NCBI RefSeq assembly: GCF_018598585.1
Contig: NZ_JAHESD010000017.1
Coordinates: 20,900 to 84,899 of the forward strand
Direction: 5' to 3'
Length of the DNA: 64,000 bases
Source of the DNA: Chryseosolibacter indicum
GTDB lineage: Bacteria; Bacteroidota; Bacteroidia; Cytophagales; Cyclobacteriaceae
Under the pieces are notes generated by a model. It made no database searches. It had not been told where the DNA came from and worked only from the letters and a program-made list of their open reading frames with translations. Of the stretch, positions 36,376 through 45,930 are shown piece by piece. Numbering within the stretch: the first letter of the stretch is position 1; each line of letters opens with the position of its first letter. A program made the translations under genes and the position numbers.

Positions 36376-37377
36376 ATGACCAAAAAATATATTGAAGGAT
36401 TTACCCGCCAGCTTGCAGATGCGTTAAAGATAGGTCAATCGCTTGATCTTGTACGCCCTGGAAGTGACATTCGTAACGTAGTGATTGCGGGTATGGGCGG
36501 TTCTGGTATTGGAGCAAACCTGGTTGAGTCTCTCACCTTTGGAAGAATTCCCATTCCTATCACAGTTTGCAAGAGCTATAATATCCCTCAATTCGTTAGT
36601 CCGCATACGCTTTTTGTAGCCAGTTCTTACAGCGGAAATACAGAAGAAACAGTTGCAGCACTTAACAAAGCGCTTTTGAAAAGAGCACATTGTATCGTTA
36701 TTGCCTCCGGCGGAAAGCTTTTGGAGATAGCGCGTGAGTATAACCTCTTCTATATACAGCTACCTTCGGGTTCTGACAGCCCGAGAGCCATGTTAGGCTA
36801 CAATATGGTTTCACTCATGTCATTGTTGTACCATACAAATCTTATTGGGGCGGCCTTCATCAAAGAAACAGAAAATGCGATTGAATATTTAGACCGTGGG
36901 GAAAAAGGCATTCAGTCAGAAGCAGAACTTATTGCTAAAAAGCTAAAAGGAAAATTACCAGTTATTTATTGTGATAATCGCCTGTATGCTATGGCCCTGC
37001 GTTTTCAGCAACAATTAAATGAAAATGCCAAGCATATAGCACATATAAATACTTTCCCGGAAATGAACCACAATGAGCTTGTTGGATGGCGTTTCCCGGA
37101 GAATCTGATGCCTATGCTTCAGGTTATCTATCTATATTCTGATCATGACCATGAGCGGGTTGAAAAGCGGATGGAGATCTGCCGGGATATCTTCGAAAAG
37201 AAGTCAAACCCTATAATAGACGTTATCGGAGAAGGGGCTTCATTGCTTGAGCAATACTATTACCTCATCCATTTAACAGACTGGATTTCGTTTTACCTGG
37301 CGAAGGAGAACGGTGTAGAGCCAGATCCTATTGAGTCAATCGTTTACCTTAAATCTGAATTAGACAAGTTGAAATAG
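36376..37377 (+). CDS. Bifunctional phosphoglucose/phosphomannose isomerase
   Basis: 333 residues with two SIS domains. The first has AGMGGSGIGANLVE and SSYSGNTEET, phosphosugar-binding. The C-terminal SIS_PGI_PMI domain has HINTFPEMNHNELVGW, in which Glu and His are the predicted catalytic residues. Members interconvert glucose-6-P, fructose-6-P and mannose-6-P. It can feed mannose-derived sugar nucleotides, for example for the glycan locus, though they are 17 kb apart. Confidence 0.9.
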   Translation: MTKKYIEGFTRQLADALKIGQSLDLVRPGSDIRNVVIAGMGGSGIGANLVESLTFGRIPIPITVCKSYNIPQFVSPHTLFVASSYSGNTEETVAALNKALLKRAHCIVIASGGKLLEIAREYNLFYIQLPSGSDSPRAMLGYNMVSLMSLLYHTNLIGAAFIKETENAIEYLDRGEKGIQSEAELIAKKLKGKLPVIYCDNRLYAMALRFQQQLNENAKHIAHINTFPEMNHNELVGWRFPENLMPMLQVIYLYSDHDHERVEKRMEICRDIFEKKSNPIIDVIGEGASLLEQYYYLIHLTDWISFYLAKENGVEPDPIESIVYLKSELDKLK

Positions 37378-37415
37378 TAGAGCGCATCATCTTGTTCATC
37401 AGATTGATTTGAAAC

Positions 37416-37445
37416 TTGTTTTTACACTCTTTCGTTGTATCTTTA
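37416..37445 (+). promoter_or_regulatory. Candidate Bacteroidota promoter (TTG-N19-TATCTTTA)
   Basis: TTG at 37416-37418 and TATCTTTA at 37438-37445 are separated by 19 bases, close to the Bacteroidota TTTG/TAnnTTTG pattern with one mismatch. It lies 23 bases before the small-protein start. Confidence 0.45.
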
Positions 37446-37468
37446 GTTAACCAATATTAAAGAAAGCT

Positions 37469-37654
37469 ATGCAAGCTCCAATGAGTGATCTGGTCAGGCG
37501 AATTTTAGCAGACAGAAAGTTGTCAAAGAAGCTTATGTTGGCAATCCAATCTGAGCGAAGAAATCCGGATGACCTTGAGGGAAGAACTGTTGTTGTTGAT
37601 GGAAAAAAGCTCGTGTTAACACAAGCTCAGGGATTCCATCCTAAAAAGGGCTAG
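37469..37654 (+). CDS. Small basic protein, unknown function
   Basis: 61 residues, no signal peptide. The first half is helical (SDLVRRILADRKLSKKLMLAI), the second half basic with strand potential (GRTVVVDGKKLVLTQAQG). I do not recognise a family. It is 7 bases from the next ORF, so it is probably the first gene of a unit with the membrane protein, lipB and a hypothetical gene, and it has a good candidate promoter. The gene is short, so it could be spurious, but its position and codon use fit coding. Confidence 0.6.
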   Translation: MQAPMSDLVRRILADRKLSKKLMLAIQSERRNPDDLEGRTVVVDGKKLVLTQAQGFHPKKG

Positions 37655-37661
37655 TACTTGA

Positions 37662-38489
37662 ATGAATCTCGTATTTGGTTCATTATTTCTATTCATATTA
37701 ATTTCACCAGGCTTATTCTTTCGTTTCTCCTACCTGCAAGGGAGTTATGCCAAGCTTACGTTTAAAGTTTCAGCGGTAGAAGAGATTTTCTGGGCACTTG
37801 TACCTGCCTTGCTATTTCAGCTCGCTGGCATGTGGGTAACAGAAAATGTATTTAATACTTCTGTTAACCTGGATATTGTTTACCAGCTTATTACAGGTGA
37901 GCAAAGTAATTTCCAGATAATTAAGGCCAGTGCTATACCGTTTTCGATCTACATCACAGTACTTTTAATCATCGGTGTCGTTTGTGGACTTACTACGCGG
38001 GCCCTGGTGCGTGTACTAAGGCTCGATCTGTACTTAAAATTCCTGCGGTTTGGAAACGAGTGGTACTACCTGCTAAGTGGTGAAAGCCTGAATCTGCCCA
38101 TAAAAAAAAGGAATGAAACCTGGTATGGCAGCATCAAAGACTACTTTAAATCGTTGCGTAAAAAGAAAACAATTCCTCTTCTTATACAGGTTGATGCGCT
38201 AGTAAACTCAAGCGAAGGCGATATGATTTACAGTGGCGTGTTAAAAGATTTTTTTCTTTCGAAGGACAACGGGCTTGACAGGATTTATTTAAGCAACGTT
38301 TACAGAAGGAGCTTTAGAAACGATCTTGCAAACGAGGAGAATAATCCTGGGTTCTTAGCACGCGATACAGATGAACGATATTATACCATGCCTGGTTATG
38401 CTATTGTGATCTCTTATGATAAAATTCAAAATCTGAACATCACATACTACCTGGAACAGAATTTCGAGGATGAAGTAACTAATGAATGA
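37662..38489 (+). CDS. Membrane protein, possible DUF6338
   Basis: 275 residues with about three hydrophobic helices in the first 120 (residues 1-20, 40-60, 85-110) and a long cytoplasmic C-terminal part (120-275). The N-terminal GSLFLFILISPGLFFRFSYL and the tail YYTMPGYAIVISYDKIQNLNITYY resemble DUF6338 proteins, but I assign that with low certainty. It overlaps lipB by 8 bases. Function unknown. Confidence 0.6.
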   Translation: MNLVFGSLFLFILISPGLFFRFSYLQGSYAKLTFKVSAVEEIFWALVPALLFQLAGMWVTENVFNTSVNLDIVYQLITGEQSNFQIIKASAIPFSIYITVLLIIGVVCGLTTRALVRVLRLDLYLKFLRFGNEWYYLLSGESLNLPIKKRNETWYGSIKDYFKSLRKKKTIPLLIQVDALVNSSEGDMIYSGVLKDFFLSKDNGLDRIYLSNVYRRSFRNDLANEENNPGFLARDTDERYYTMPGYAIVISYDKIQNLNITYYLEQNFEDEVTNE

Positions 38490-39192
38490 AATTGTAAATA
38501 GAAAAACCCGGTTTCAGGATCTGGGTTTGATCGATTATAAAGAAGCCTGGGATTATCAGCTAGGCATTTTCGAGAAACTTGTTTCAATAAAAACAGCAAA
38601 CAGAACCAACCCTGAGCAAATTCCTACAGAGAACCTCCTCCTCTTTTGCGAACACCCTCATGTTTTTACACTCGGAAAAAGTGGTGACAAGAAAAACCTG
38701 CTTATAAGTAAAGATAATCTGGATGCTATTAAAGCAAGTTATTATCACATTAACAGAGGTGGTGATATCACTTACCATGGTCCTGGTCAAATTGTCGGAT
38801 ACCCTGTTATTGATCTAGAAAATTTCTTTACGGATATCCATAAATATATGCGGTTGCTGGAGGAATCGGTTATACAAACGCTCGCCGCGTTTGATATTAA
38901 AGCGGGAAGAATTCCGGGCCTGACTGGTGTATGGCTAGATGGTGATGAGCCTAAACGTGCACGTAAGATCTGTGCCCTAGGTGTGAAAAGCAGCCGATGG
39001 GTAATGATGCATGGTTTCTCTTTCAATATTAATACAGACCTGCGATATTTCGATTACATTGTTCCCTGTGGCATACAGGATAAAGCTGTTACCTCCCTTC
39101 AAAAAGAACTAGGACATCCTCAGGATATGGAGAAGGTAAAAGCAATACTGAAAGAAAAAATTGCCGAACAATTTGGAATGGAGTTGATATGA
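38482..39192 (+). CDS. lipB: Octanoyltransferase LipB
   Basis: 236 residues. LipB moves the octanoyl group from octanoyl-ACP to lipoyl domains. The motifs are GGDITYHGPGQIVGYPVIDL (about 94-113), KICALGVKSSRWVMMHGFS with the catalytic Lys region, and IVPCGI with the catalytic Cys. Length is normal. It overlaps the upstream membrane-protein gene by 8 bases and the next hypothetical gene by 4 bases (ATGA), so it is within an operon. lipA is not in the window. Confidence 0.94.
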   Translation: MNEIVNRKTRFQDLGLIDYKEAWDYQLGIFEKLVSIKTANRTNPEQIPTENLLLFCEHPHVFTLGKSGDKKNLLISKDNLDAIKASYYHINRGGDITYHGPGQIVGYPVIDLENFFTDIHKYMRLLEESVIQTLAAFDIKAGRIPGLTGVWLDGDEPKRARKICALGVKSSRWVMMHGFSFNINTDLRYFDYIVPCGIQDKAVTSLQKELGHPQDMEKVKAILKEKIAEQFGMELI

Positions 39193-39593
39193 TTAAGGAT
39201 ATTAAAATACCGGAAGTAAAGAACGTAACGCTTGCCGTAGCCAGGAAAAAGGCACTCGGTGAAACTGATGATTGGAAAGTATTTCTTATCAACAACAACG
39301 ATTTCCCTATTGAGAATACATTAGTATCAAGTAATGGATACGGAGAAAAGAACGGGGAAAAGCAAAGAACATCAACACTACGTCATTTTCTTGAGACTGT
39401 TCAATCACATAGTGCCGTGCTAATTGAACCGATTGACCCTGCGGTTTTTCATCTTAACAATGAATATTGGGTGAGTTACTACATTGGCCGCCAGATCTTT
39501 GATAAACGTTTTGTTTTCGTACCGGATACTATCCGCGAAGAGAATATTACTTTTATTAAAGAGCTTGATATGGAAGGTGTACTTCATTCATAA
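39189..39593 (+). CDS. Conserved hypothetical protein of Bacteroidota
   Basis: 134 residues, cytoplasmic. The pattern VFLINNNDFPIENTLVSSNGYGEK, RTSTLRHFLETV, LNNEYWVSYYIG and DKRFVFVPDTI resembles a Bacteroidota family often named phenylalanyl-tRNA synthetase subunit alpha; I consider that name unsafe. The gene has no domain of known function. It overlaps lipB by 4 bases, so it may be translated together. Its 3' end overlaps the convergent ABC ATPase gene by 10 bases. Confidence 0.7.
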   Translation: MIKDIKIPEVKNVTLAVARKKALGETDDWKVFLINNNDFPIENTLVSSNGYGEKNGEKQRTSTLRHFLETVQSHSAVLIEPIDPAVFHLNNEYWVSYYIGRQIFDKRFVFVPDTIREENITFIKELDMEGVLHS

Positions 39594-40246
39594 GCACTGA
39601 TATATCCCAAGGTAACAAGCTGCTCCTTGTCTTTTATTTTATAAAGTTTGCCATTGCTCAGCACGTAAAGCGCATCAGCAATGGAAGTTACATGGCGATA
39701 AAGATGGTCGGTAATAATAATTCCTTTCGTCTTCTTCTCCTCATTTATAATTTCGATAAGTCGCTCAACATGCAGTGGCATTATTCCTGAGAATGGCTCA
39801 TCTAAAATGCAGAATGGCGCGTTGGATTTTAGAACTAAGAACGCTTCAATAAGGCGCAAATACCCACCGGATAATTCCCTCGGCTTGTAATGCAGAAATT
39901 GTAGCACTTCGGGCAGGTCTTTTTCAACTTGCTTAATGGTTATATTAAAGAATTCAAATGCCTTTTTTATAGTGATATATGAAGGAATCAGCCCTTCTTG
40001 CGGGAGGTAGCTAATCAGCCTTTTACCTGCATAATTGCCTTGCAGTGAAACGCCATCGATACGAACTGACTTATGTTCTGCATTCATTGCTCCAAAAACC
40101 ACCTTCATCATACAGGATTTACCAGAACCATTTCTTCCGAGCAGCCCTACTACTTCACCTGTTTGGCATCGCATGTAAATGCTTGAAAGTATATTCCTGG
40201 TATCAAAACTGAGTTCGATACTATCAAATTCCAGGGTGTGTGGCAT
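39584..40246 (-). CDS. ABC transporter ATP-binding protein (LptB-like)
   Basis: 220 residues from the ATG at 40246, which is coupled to the upstream gene (TAATG). Walker A GRNGSGKSCMMK, Walker B FCILDEPFSG, and an H-loop ITDHLYRH are seen. The signature is LSGGYLRLIE, with Tyr for Gln in LSGGQ. Overall it resembles LptB/LivF-type ATPases. The only candidate partner is the 98-residue membrane protein upstream. Substrate unknown. Confidence 0.85.
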   Translation of the reverse strand: MPHTLEFDSIELSFDTRNILSSIYMRCQTGEVVGLLGRNGSGKSCMMKVVFGAMNAEHKSVRIDGVSLQGNYAGKRLISYLPQEGLIPSYITIKKAFEFFNITIKQVEKDLPEVLQFLHYKPRELSGGYLRLIEAFLVLKSNAPFCILDEPFSGIMPLHVERLIEIINEEKKTKGIIITDHLYRHVTSIADALYVLSNGKLYKIKDKEQLVTLGYISAYE

Positions 40247-40542
40247 TACAACAATACGTTTAGCGTAAAAAGAGTCATTAAAAGCCAGATTATTATATCT
40301 GTGACACAAGTTGTCACAAGCAATATCCTTCTTGTAAAGCCGAGGTTATGATAGAAATAGAACTGCCCTGCATTAAAGTAATACGTGTATAATGCCAGTA
40401 TTCCGTTTACAAAAACTTTCATAAACAAAATCGGAATAGCGTAATGCCATGAGCCATAATGATAAATAAGTACACATCCGATAAGAGATACTGTAAGGGT
40501 GATCGGAATAAAACTCTGGTAGAAAGCAAAGATTACGCGCAT
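40246..40542 (-). CDS. Small membrane protein paired with the ABC ATPase
   Basis: 98 residues with three predicted helices (about 8-27, 33-53, 76-97). Aromatic-rich middle segment (YTYYFNAGQFYFYHNLGF). I do not recognise a family. It shares a TAATG junction with the ATPase gene, which strongly suggests the two act together. It is too small for a full ABC permease; a fragment of a larger permease, a membrane anchor, or a homo-oligomer are all possible. Confidence 0.7.
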   Translation of the reverse strand: MRVIFAFYQSFIPITLTVSLIGCVLIYHYGSWHYAIPILFMKVFVNGILALYTYYFNAGQFYFYHNLGFTRRILLVTTCVTDIIIWLLMTLFTLNVLL

Positions 40543-40624
40543 TAAATGGCTCTAAATGCAAGGATTGTACCATTACCAATTGCAAAGCACCTGAACAAAA
40601 TGTTACTTTTAAGAGTTAAAATAT

Positions 40625-41341
40625 ATGATACCTGAATTAAGAGATATACTTTTCATAGATATCGAAACTGTAGCTGCCTCTCGTGATTACAATGCGTTAG
40701 ATGAAAGACTAAAAGTGCAGTGGGCCCGTAAAGCAGGATTTTTGAGAAGAGACGGTCAAATGTCGGATGAAGATATTTACCACGAACGTGCTGGTATTTA
40801 TGCGGAGTTTGGCAAGATCATCTGCATTGCTGTTGGAAAGTTTTGCGACATGGAATCGGGTGAGCTAGGATTGCGCACAAAAGTATTTCAGAACCACGAT
40901 GAAAAAGCACTGCTTACAGAATTTAAGGCAATGCTTGAGAAGATAGATTCCTCTACTTTAAGGCTCTGTGCTCATAACGGTAAAGAGTTTGACTTTCCGT
41001 ATATCTGCAGGAGGATGTTAATTAATTCCATAGCTTTACCTGCCGCTCTGAATCTTTCAGGTAAGAAAGGCTGGGAGGTTCAGCACCTTGACACCATGGA
41101 GCTTTGGAAATTCGGTGATTATAAACATTATACTTCACTTGATCTTCTGGCAGCCATTTTTAACATTCCATCCAGCAAAACAGATATGGATGGAAGCCAG
41201 GTAAATGTTGTTTATTATAAAGAAAACGATCTCGAAAAGATTAGCCTTTACTGCCGTAGGGATGTTGTTGTTCTGGCACAATTATTTTTAAAATTGAGAG
41301 CATATTCTGTCATCCCTGAAAGTAATATCATAACTGTCTAG
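40625..41341 (+). CDS. PolB-like 3'-5' exonuclease (DEDD superfamily)
   Basis: 238 residues of a ribonuclease H-like fold. ExoI motif LFIDIETVAAS near 10-20 has the Asp-Glu pair; the CAHNGKEFDFPYICRRM segment is ExoII with Asp; the last motif is YCRRDVVVLAQLFLKL, ExoIII, with the Asp. It belongs to the predicted PolB-like 3'-5' exonuclease 2 family. Substrate is unknown; DNA or RNA is possible. It lies just before rnr (8 bases), which makes RNA processing an attractive guess. Confidence 0.85.
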   Translation: MIPELRDILFIDIETVAASRDYNALDERLKVQWARKAGFLRRDGQMSDEDIYHERAGIYAEFGKIICIAVGKFCDMESGELGLRTKVFQNHDEKALLTEFKAMLEKIDSSTLRLCAHNGKEFDFPYICRRMLINSIALPAALNLSGKKGWEVQHLDTMELWKFGDYKHYTSLDLLAAIFNIPSSKTDMDGSQVNVVYYKENDLEKISLYCRRDVVVLAQLFLKLRAYSVIPESNIITV

Positions 41342-41349
41342 CCTACCAA

Positions 41350-43530
41350 ATGAGTAAAAAAAAGAAAAAAGAAGTCCGCACGAAGAAGAAAGAGAAGAAA
41401 CAGAAAGGACAGGTTGTTAGAATTCGTTCGGCAATCAAATCAATGATTAATGAACAGCCTGACAGAACCTTTACACTAAAACAAGTTGTAAGAAAATTAG
41501 GACTTAAGAAAAAAGAAGATATTAAAAAGGCTGGTCAGTACCTTGACGAGCTGCAGGGTGACGGTCATTTTGTTGAAGAAGAAGGCAGAAGCACCGCAAG
41601 AAGAACAGGACCCGAAGAATTACAAGGTGTTGTAGATCATGTCAGCTCAAGATTTGCCTACATCAATGTTGGAACCGAGAAAGATATATATGTAAAAACT
41701 GGCGATCTTCGCTCTGCCGTTGATGGTGATACAGTGCTCGTATCTGTATTCAAGTCAAAACATGGAGAACATCCGGAAGGTCGTGTAACAGAAATTGTAA
41801 AGAGAAGCCGTAACAGGTTTGTTGGTAAAATTGAAGTCTCAAAGAACTTTGCTTTTGTTGTTGCAGATGCGCGCAAAATACATCAGGACTTCTTCGTTTA
41901 TCCGGAAAATATCAACGGTGCGGTAAATGGCGATAAGGTAATTGTAGAAGTTGTCAATTGGGCAGAAGCTGATAAAAAGCCAGAAGCCAAGGTAGTTGAG
42001 ATTCTTGGTAAAGCCGGAGAGAACGAAGCAGAGATTCATTCTATCATGGCAGAATTCGACCTTCCCTTCCGCTTTTCAGAAAGTGTTGAAAAGGAAGCGT
42101 CAAAGATTGATGAAGGCATCACAAAAGAAGAGATCAAGAACCGAAGAGATTTCAGAGATACTACTACGTTTACTATTGACCCCCTTGACGCAAAAGACTT
42201 TGATGATGCGCTTTCTTTCAAAAAGCTTGACAACGGCAATTATGAAATAGGTGTACATATTGCGGACGTTACCCACTATGTTCGTATGAATTCCGCTTTA
42301 GATAAAGAAGCGTTTGACAGGGCTACTTCAGTTTACCTGGTAGATCGTACCATTCCGATGCTTCCTGAAAGACTTTCGAATGGACTTTGTTCTCTACGCC
42401 CTAATGAAGACAAACTTACCTTTGCTGCAGTTTTTGAAATGACTGATAAGGGCAAAGTGGTAGATGAATGGTATGGCAGAACTATTATTCACTCTGACAA
42501 GCGCTTTACTTACGAAGAAGCACAGGAAGTATTGGAATCAGGCTTAGGGCCTTTTGCAGAAGAACTGACGATCTTAAATGACCTCGCTAAGAAATTAAGG
42601 AAAGAACGATTTTCAAAAGGCGCTGTTAATTTCGAAACCACTGAAGTAAAGTTCAAGCTGGATGAGAAAGGCAGGCCATTGGCTGTTATTCCTAAAGTTA
42701 GAAAAGACGCACACAAGCTTATAGAAGAGTTTATGCTTCTGGCCAATAAGTACGTGGCTACCTTTGTTTATAACTATAAAAAAGGCAAGGATAAGAATAC
42801 CTTTGTTTATCGTATTCATGATTTTCCTGATCCTGACAAAGTAAAAGACTTCGCAGTATTTGCTAAGCAATTTGGTCATAGAATGAATGTTGAAGAAGAA
42901 TCTATCAGCAGATCATTGAATAAACTAATGGAGTCGATAGAGGGTAAGCCTGAACAAAATGTTTTGGAACAACTTGCCATCCGCACCATGGCAAAGGCTA
43001 AGTACTCGACTGATGTCAAAGGACACTTCGGTCTTGCTTTTAAACACTACACACACTTCACTTCACCTATCAGAAGATATCCTGACATGATGGTGCACCG
43101 TTTACTTCAGCACTATCTGGACGAAGGGAAGCCGGTAAGTAAAACTGAATACGAAGAGCGTTGCGTTCATTCGTCAGAGAGAGAAAAACGCGCGGCTGAT
43201 GCAGAACGTGCCTCGATTAAGTATAAGCAGGTGGAGTTTATGACTTATGCTGAGAATAAGGTTTATGAAGGTCTGATCTCAGGTGTAACAGAATGGGGCA
43301 TTTATGTAGAAATCATTGAAACCAAATGTGAGGGCATGATAAGAATGTCTGACATGAATGATGATTTCTATGAGTATGACGAGAAACGCTACAGAATAGT
43401 AGGAAGAAGGACCAAAAAGGTATTTACGCTTGGGGATAAGGTCTCAGTTCGCGTGAAGAAAACAGACATTGACAGAAGATTAATAGACCTTGTTTTTGCA
43501 GAAAAGAAATTTAACCAGGAAGAAGAATAA
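41350..43530 (+). CDS. rnr: Ribonuclease R
   Basis: 726 residues. A Lys-rich N-terminal tail (1-25) precedes a winged-helix segment (30-75). Two OB cold-shock domains (about 80-230) follow, then the RNB domain with DPLDAKDFDDAL (about 277-288), the catalytic Asp cluster. The S1 domain is at about 630-715. RNase R is a processive 3'-5' exoribonuclease active on structured RNA. The first gene upstream is a DEDD exonuclease 8 bases away, and the next is the polyprenyl synthase with a 7-base gap. Confidence 0.95.
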   Translation: MSKKKKKEVRTKKKEKKQKGQVVRIRSAIKSMINEQPDRTFTLKQVVRKLGLKKKEDIKKAGQYLDELQGDGHFVEEEGRSTARRTGPEELQGVVDHVSSRFAYINVGTEKDIYVKTGDLRSAVDGDTVLVSVFKSKHGEHPEGRVTEIVKRSRNRFVGKIEVSKNFAFVVADARKIHQDFFVYPENINGAVNGDKVIVEVVNWAEADKKPEAKVVEILGKAGENEAEIHSIMAEFDLPFRFSESVEKEASKIDEGITKEEIKNRRDFRDTTTFTIDPLDAKDFDDALSFKKLDNGNYEIGVHIADVTHYVRMNSALDKEAFDRATSVYLVDRTIPMLPERLSNGLCSLRPNEDKLTFAAVFEMTDKGKVVDEWYGRTIIHSDKRFTYEEAQEVLESGLGPFAEELTILNDLAKKLRKERFSKGAVNFETTEVKFKLDEKGRPLAVIPKVRKDAHKLIEEFMLLANKYVATFVYNYKKGKDKNTFVYRIHDFPDPDKVKDFAVFAKQFGHRMNVEEESISRSLNKLMESIEGKPEQNVLEQLAIRTMAKAKYSTDVKGHFGLAFKHYTHFTSPIRRYPDMMVHRLLQHYLDEGKPVSKTEYEERCVHSSEREKRAADAERASIKYKQVEFMTYAENKVYEGLISGVTEWGIYVEIIETKCEGMIRMSDMNDDFYEYDEKRYRIVGRRTKKVFTLGDKVSVRVKKTDIDRRLIDLVFAEKKFNQEEE

Positions 43531-43537
43531 ATTTGAA

Positions 43538-44515
43538 ATGCCTTTGGAGTTTAACAAGTACCAGCAATGGTTAGAGACTGAAATCAAAAAACAGAAGTAT
43601 GGCAAGCAACCCGCTTCATTATATGAACCCATAAGATACCTTATGGCCCTGGGCGGTAAAAGACTCCGGCCAATGCTAGCACTTCTTTCCTATTCACTTT
43701 ACAAAGATGACCCTAAGCAAATACTTCCCTACGCAGTAGCCGTTGAAGCCTTTCATAATTTCACACTAATGCATGATGATATTATGGATCAGGCTCCATT
43801 AAGGAGGGGTAATGTTACTGTTCACGAAAAATGGAATGTCAACACGGCCATTTTATCAGGAGATGTAATGCTTGTGAAGGTGTATGATATGTTTCTTACC
43901 CTCCCGCCAGAAACACTGGGGGTAGTACTTGGCAGATTCAATAAGTGCGCCGCGGAGGTTTGCGAGGGACAGCAATGGGATATGGAATTCGAAACATCAT
44001 TGTCGATAAAAGAATCACAGTATATCAACATGATTCGACAAAAAACTGCAGTGCTCCTGGGTTTTAGTCTTGAGTTAGGTGCTATACTGGCCCAGGCTTC
44101 AGCAGAAGATCAGGAATATCTGAAAGAATTTGGTGTTAACATCGGCATCGGTTTTCAATTGAAGGATGATTTGCTAGACGCATATGCAGACCCAAAGAAG
44201 TTTGGGAAACAAGTTGGAGGAGACATTATTGCAAACAAAAAAACATTTCTATTAATCAAGGCGCTGGAAAAGGCGAAAGGAAAAACATTAAAAGAACTTA
44301 ACTACTGGCTCGCCCAAAAGAGGTTCAAGAAGCAGGAGAAGATAAACGCTGTGAAAAGGATTTATGATGCGTTAGATATTCCGAGGTTAACAGAAAAAAA
44401 GATAAATTCCTTTTTTGATAAAGGATTCAGAAGCCTAGACAGGCTGAGTATTAATCCGCAGAAAAAAGAGGCTCTTATTAATTTCACGAAAGCTTTAATT
44501 GAAAGGCAGTCTTAA
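43538..44515 (+). CDS. Short-chain polyprenyl diphosphate synthase
   Basis: 325 residues from the ATG at 43538; an upstream in-frame TTG inside rnr is unlikely. FARM is LMHDDIMDQAPLRRG and SARM is LKDDLLDAYAD, both Asp-rich. It condenses IPP with allylic diphosphates. A Phe sits five residues before the FARM, which often restricts products to C15-C20, so farnesyl or geranylgeranyl diphosphate is likely. Its size is normal. It follows rnr closely and has a terminator downstream. Confidence 0.88.
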   Translation: MPLEFNKYQQWLETEIKKQKYGKQPASLYEPIRYLMALGGKRLRPMLALLSYSLYKDDPKQILPYAVAVEAFHNFTLMHDDIMDQAPLRRGNVTVHEKWNVNTAILSGDVMLVKVYDMFLTLPPETLGVVLGRFNKCAAEVCEGQQWDMEFETSLSIKESQYINMIRQKTAVLLGFSLELGAILAQASAEDQEYLKEFGVNIGIGFQLKDDLLDAYADPKKFGKQVGGDIIANKKTFLLIKALEKAKGKTLKELNYWLAQKRFKKQEKINAVKRIYDALDIPRLTEKKINSFFDKGFRSLDRLSINPQKKEALINFTKALIERQS

Positions 44516-44525
44516 TTGCCTTTTT
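44502..44525 (+). terminator. Rho-independent terminator overlapping the polyprenyl synthase stop
   Basis: AAAGGCA (44502-44508) pairs with TGCCTTT (44517-44523), followed by more T. The stop codon sits in the loop, so it overlaps the coding end. Confidence 0.65.
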
Positions 44526-44702
44526 ATAGTGCGATCGTCAATTACCTGTACTACAGGAATAATAATTTTATAGTTATTAAAGTAGATAATTCCTTATTTC
44601 AGAACTTTATTATAAAATTTATACAAGAGGTTTTTTGAGATAAAGAGAGCTCACGTATATTTCCTCTTCATTCAATGGCATCTGCCTTTTAAATCTTTAT
44701 AC

Positions 44703-45902
44703 ATGAAACCAACTGTTATAACAAAACTTTCCCTGATGATGTTGTTCGAATACTTCATATGGAGTGCATGGTATGTTACCATGAATCCCTATATGAAGGC
44801 AAATATTGGAGCAACTGACGTACAAATTGGTGCAGCTTATAGTGCTTTGGCAATAGCTACAATCATATCTCCATTCTTTGTAGGTATGATAGCAGATCGC
44901 TTTTTTGCAGCTCAAAGGTTGATGGGCATCCTCCATATCATTGGTGGTGCTTTGCTTTTCCTTGCAACTGAAATTGAAAATCCAAATATTTTCTATTGGG
45001 TAATTCTGGCCTACTCGCTTCTTTACATGCCTACTATTGCTCTTTCAAATAGCATTGCTTTTCATCAGATGAGCGACCCAGGAAAACAATTCCCATGGAT
45101 AAGAGTTTTTGGCACCGTGGGATGGATCGTTGCAGGTATTATGATTTCAACTCTTGGTGTGGATGAAACACCTTTTACATTCCATATGGCTGGAATTGCA
45201 TCTGTAATATTAGGTCTTTTTAGTTTTGCATTACCACATACGCCTCCTAAAGGGAAAGATGCCGGTGCCACCGCATCCAGTGTATTAGGTACAGAAGCTT
45301 TTGTGCTATTTAAAAACAAACCTTATCTCATTTTCTTTATTGCCGCTATTCTTGTTTGTATTCCTTTATCTTTTTACTATAGCCAAACCAGTGGTTTCTT
45401 AACTGAATTGGGAATGAATAACGTGGCAGGCACAATGGCCTTCGGCCAATTCTCAGAAGCTATTTTCATTCTCGCAATTCCTTTTCTCTTTAATAGTATA
45501 GGAGTAAAAAGGATGATCATAATTGGTATGATAGCATGGGTTCTTCGTTATGTTATGTTTGCCTATGGCAACATGGATTCCGCAGCATGGATGCTTTATG
45601 CAGGTATCATTCTTCATGGTATTTGTTACGACTTTTTCTTTGTAACAGGATATATGTATACTGAGAAGAAAGCAGGAGAGAAAATCAAAAATTCCGCACA
45701 AGGCTTGTTTACCGTCGCCACTTATGGTGTAGGGATGGTAATAGGCACTGCATTCTCTGGTTTTGTTGCTGATAATTACAAGACAGATGCTGGCCATGAT
45801 TGGACAAGCATCTGGTACGTGCCTGCAGGAATAGCGGTATTTGTACTTATTTATTTTGTACTCTTCTTTAAAGAAGAAAAACAGATAAAACAAGCAGTCT
45901 AG
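44703..45902 (+). CDS. MFS transporter of the NupG nucleoside:H+ symporter type
   Basis: 399 residues with 12 predicted helices. The start [20 protein letters not shown] and [22 protein letters not shown] are hallmarks of the Nucleoside_tran/NupG family; [17 protein letters not shown] is the later conserved half. Members import nucleosides or, in some Bacteroidota clusters, are paired with sugar catabolic enzymes. It is 28 bases before a Gfo/Idh/MocA dehydrogenase, so the true substrate may be a sugar or sugar acid derivative. Confidence 0.9.
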   Translation: MKPTVITKLSLMMLFEYFIWSAWYVTMNPYMKANIGATDVQIGAAYSALAIATIISPFFVGMIADRFFAAQRLMGILHIIGGALLFLATEIENPNIFYWVILAYSLLYMPTIALSNSIAFHQMSDPGKQFPWIRVFGTVGWIVAGIMISTLGVDETPFTFHMAGIASVILGLFSFALPHTPPKGKDAGATASSVLGTEAFVLFKNKPYLIFFIAAILVCIPLSFYYSQTSGFLTELGMNNVAGTMAFGQFSEAIFILAIPFLFNSIGVKRMIIIGMIAWVLRYVMFAYGNMDSAAWMLYAGIILHGICYDFFFVTGYMYTEKKAGEKIKNSAQGLFTVATYGVGMVIGTAFSGFVADNYKTDAGHDWTSIWYVPAGIAVFVLIYFVLFFKEEKQIKQAV

Positions 45903-45930
45903 ACATCACTTAAAAACTAACACCACGCCT

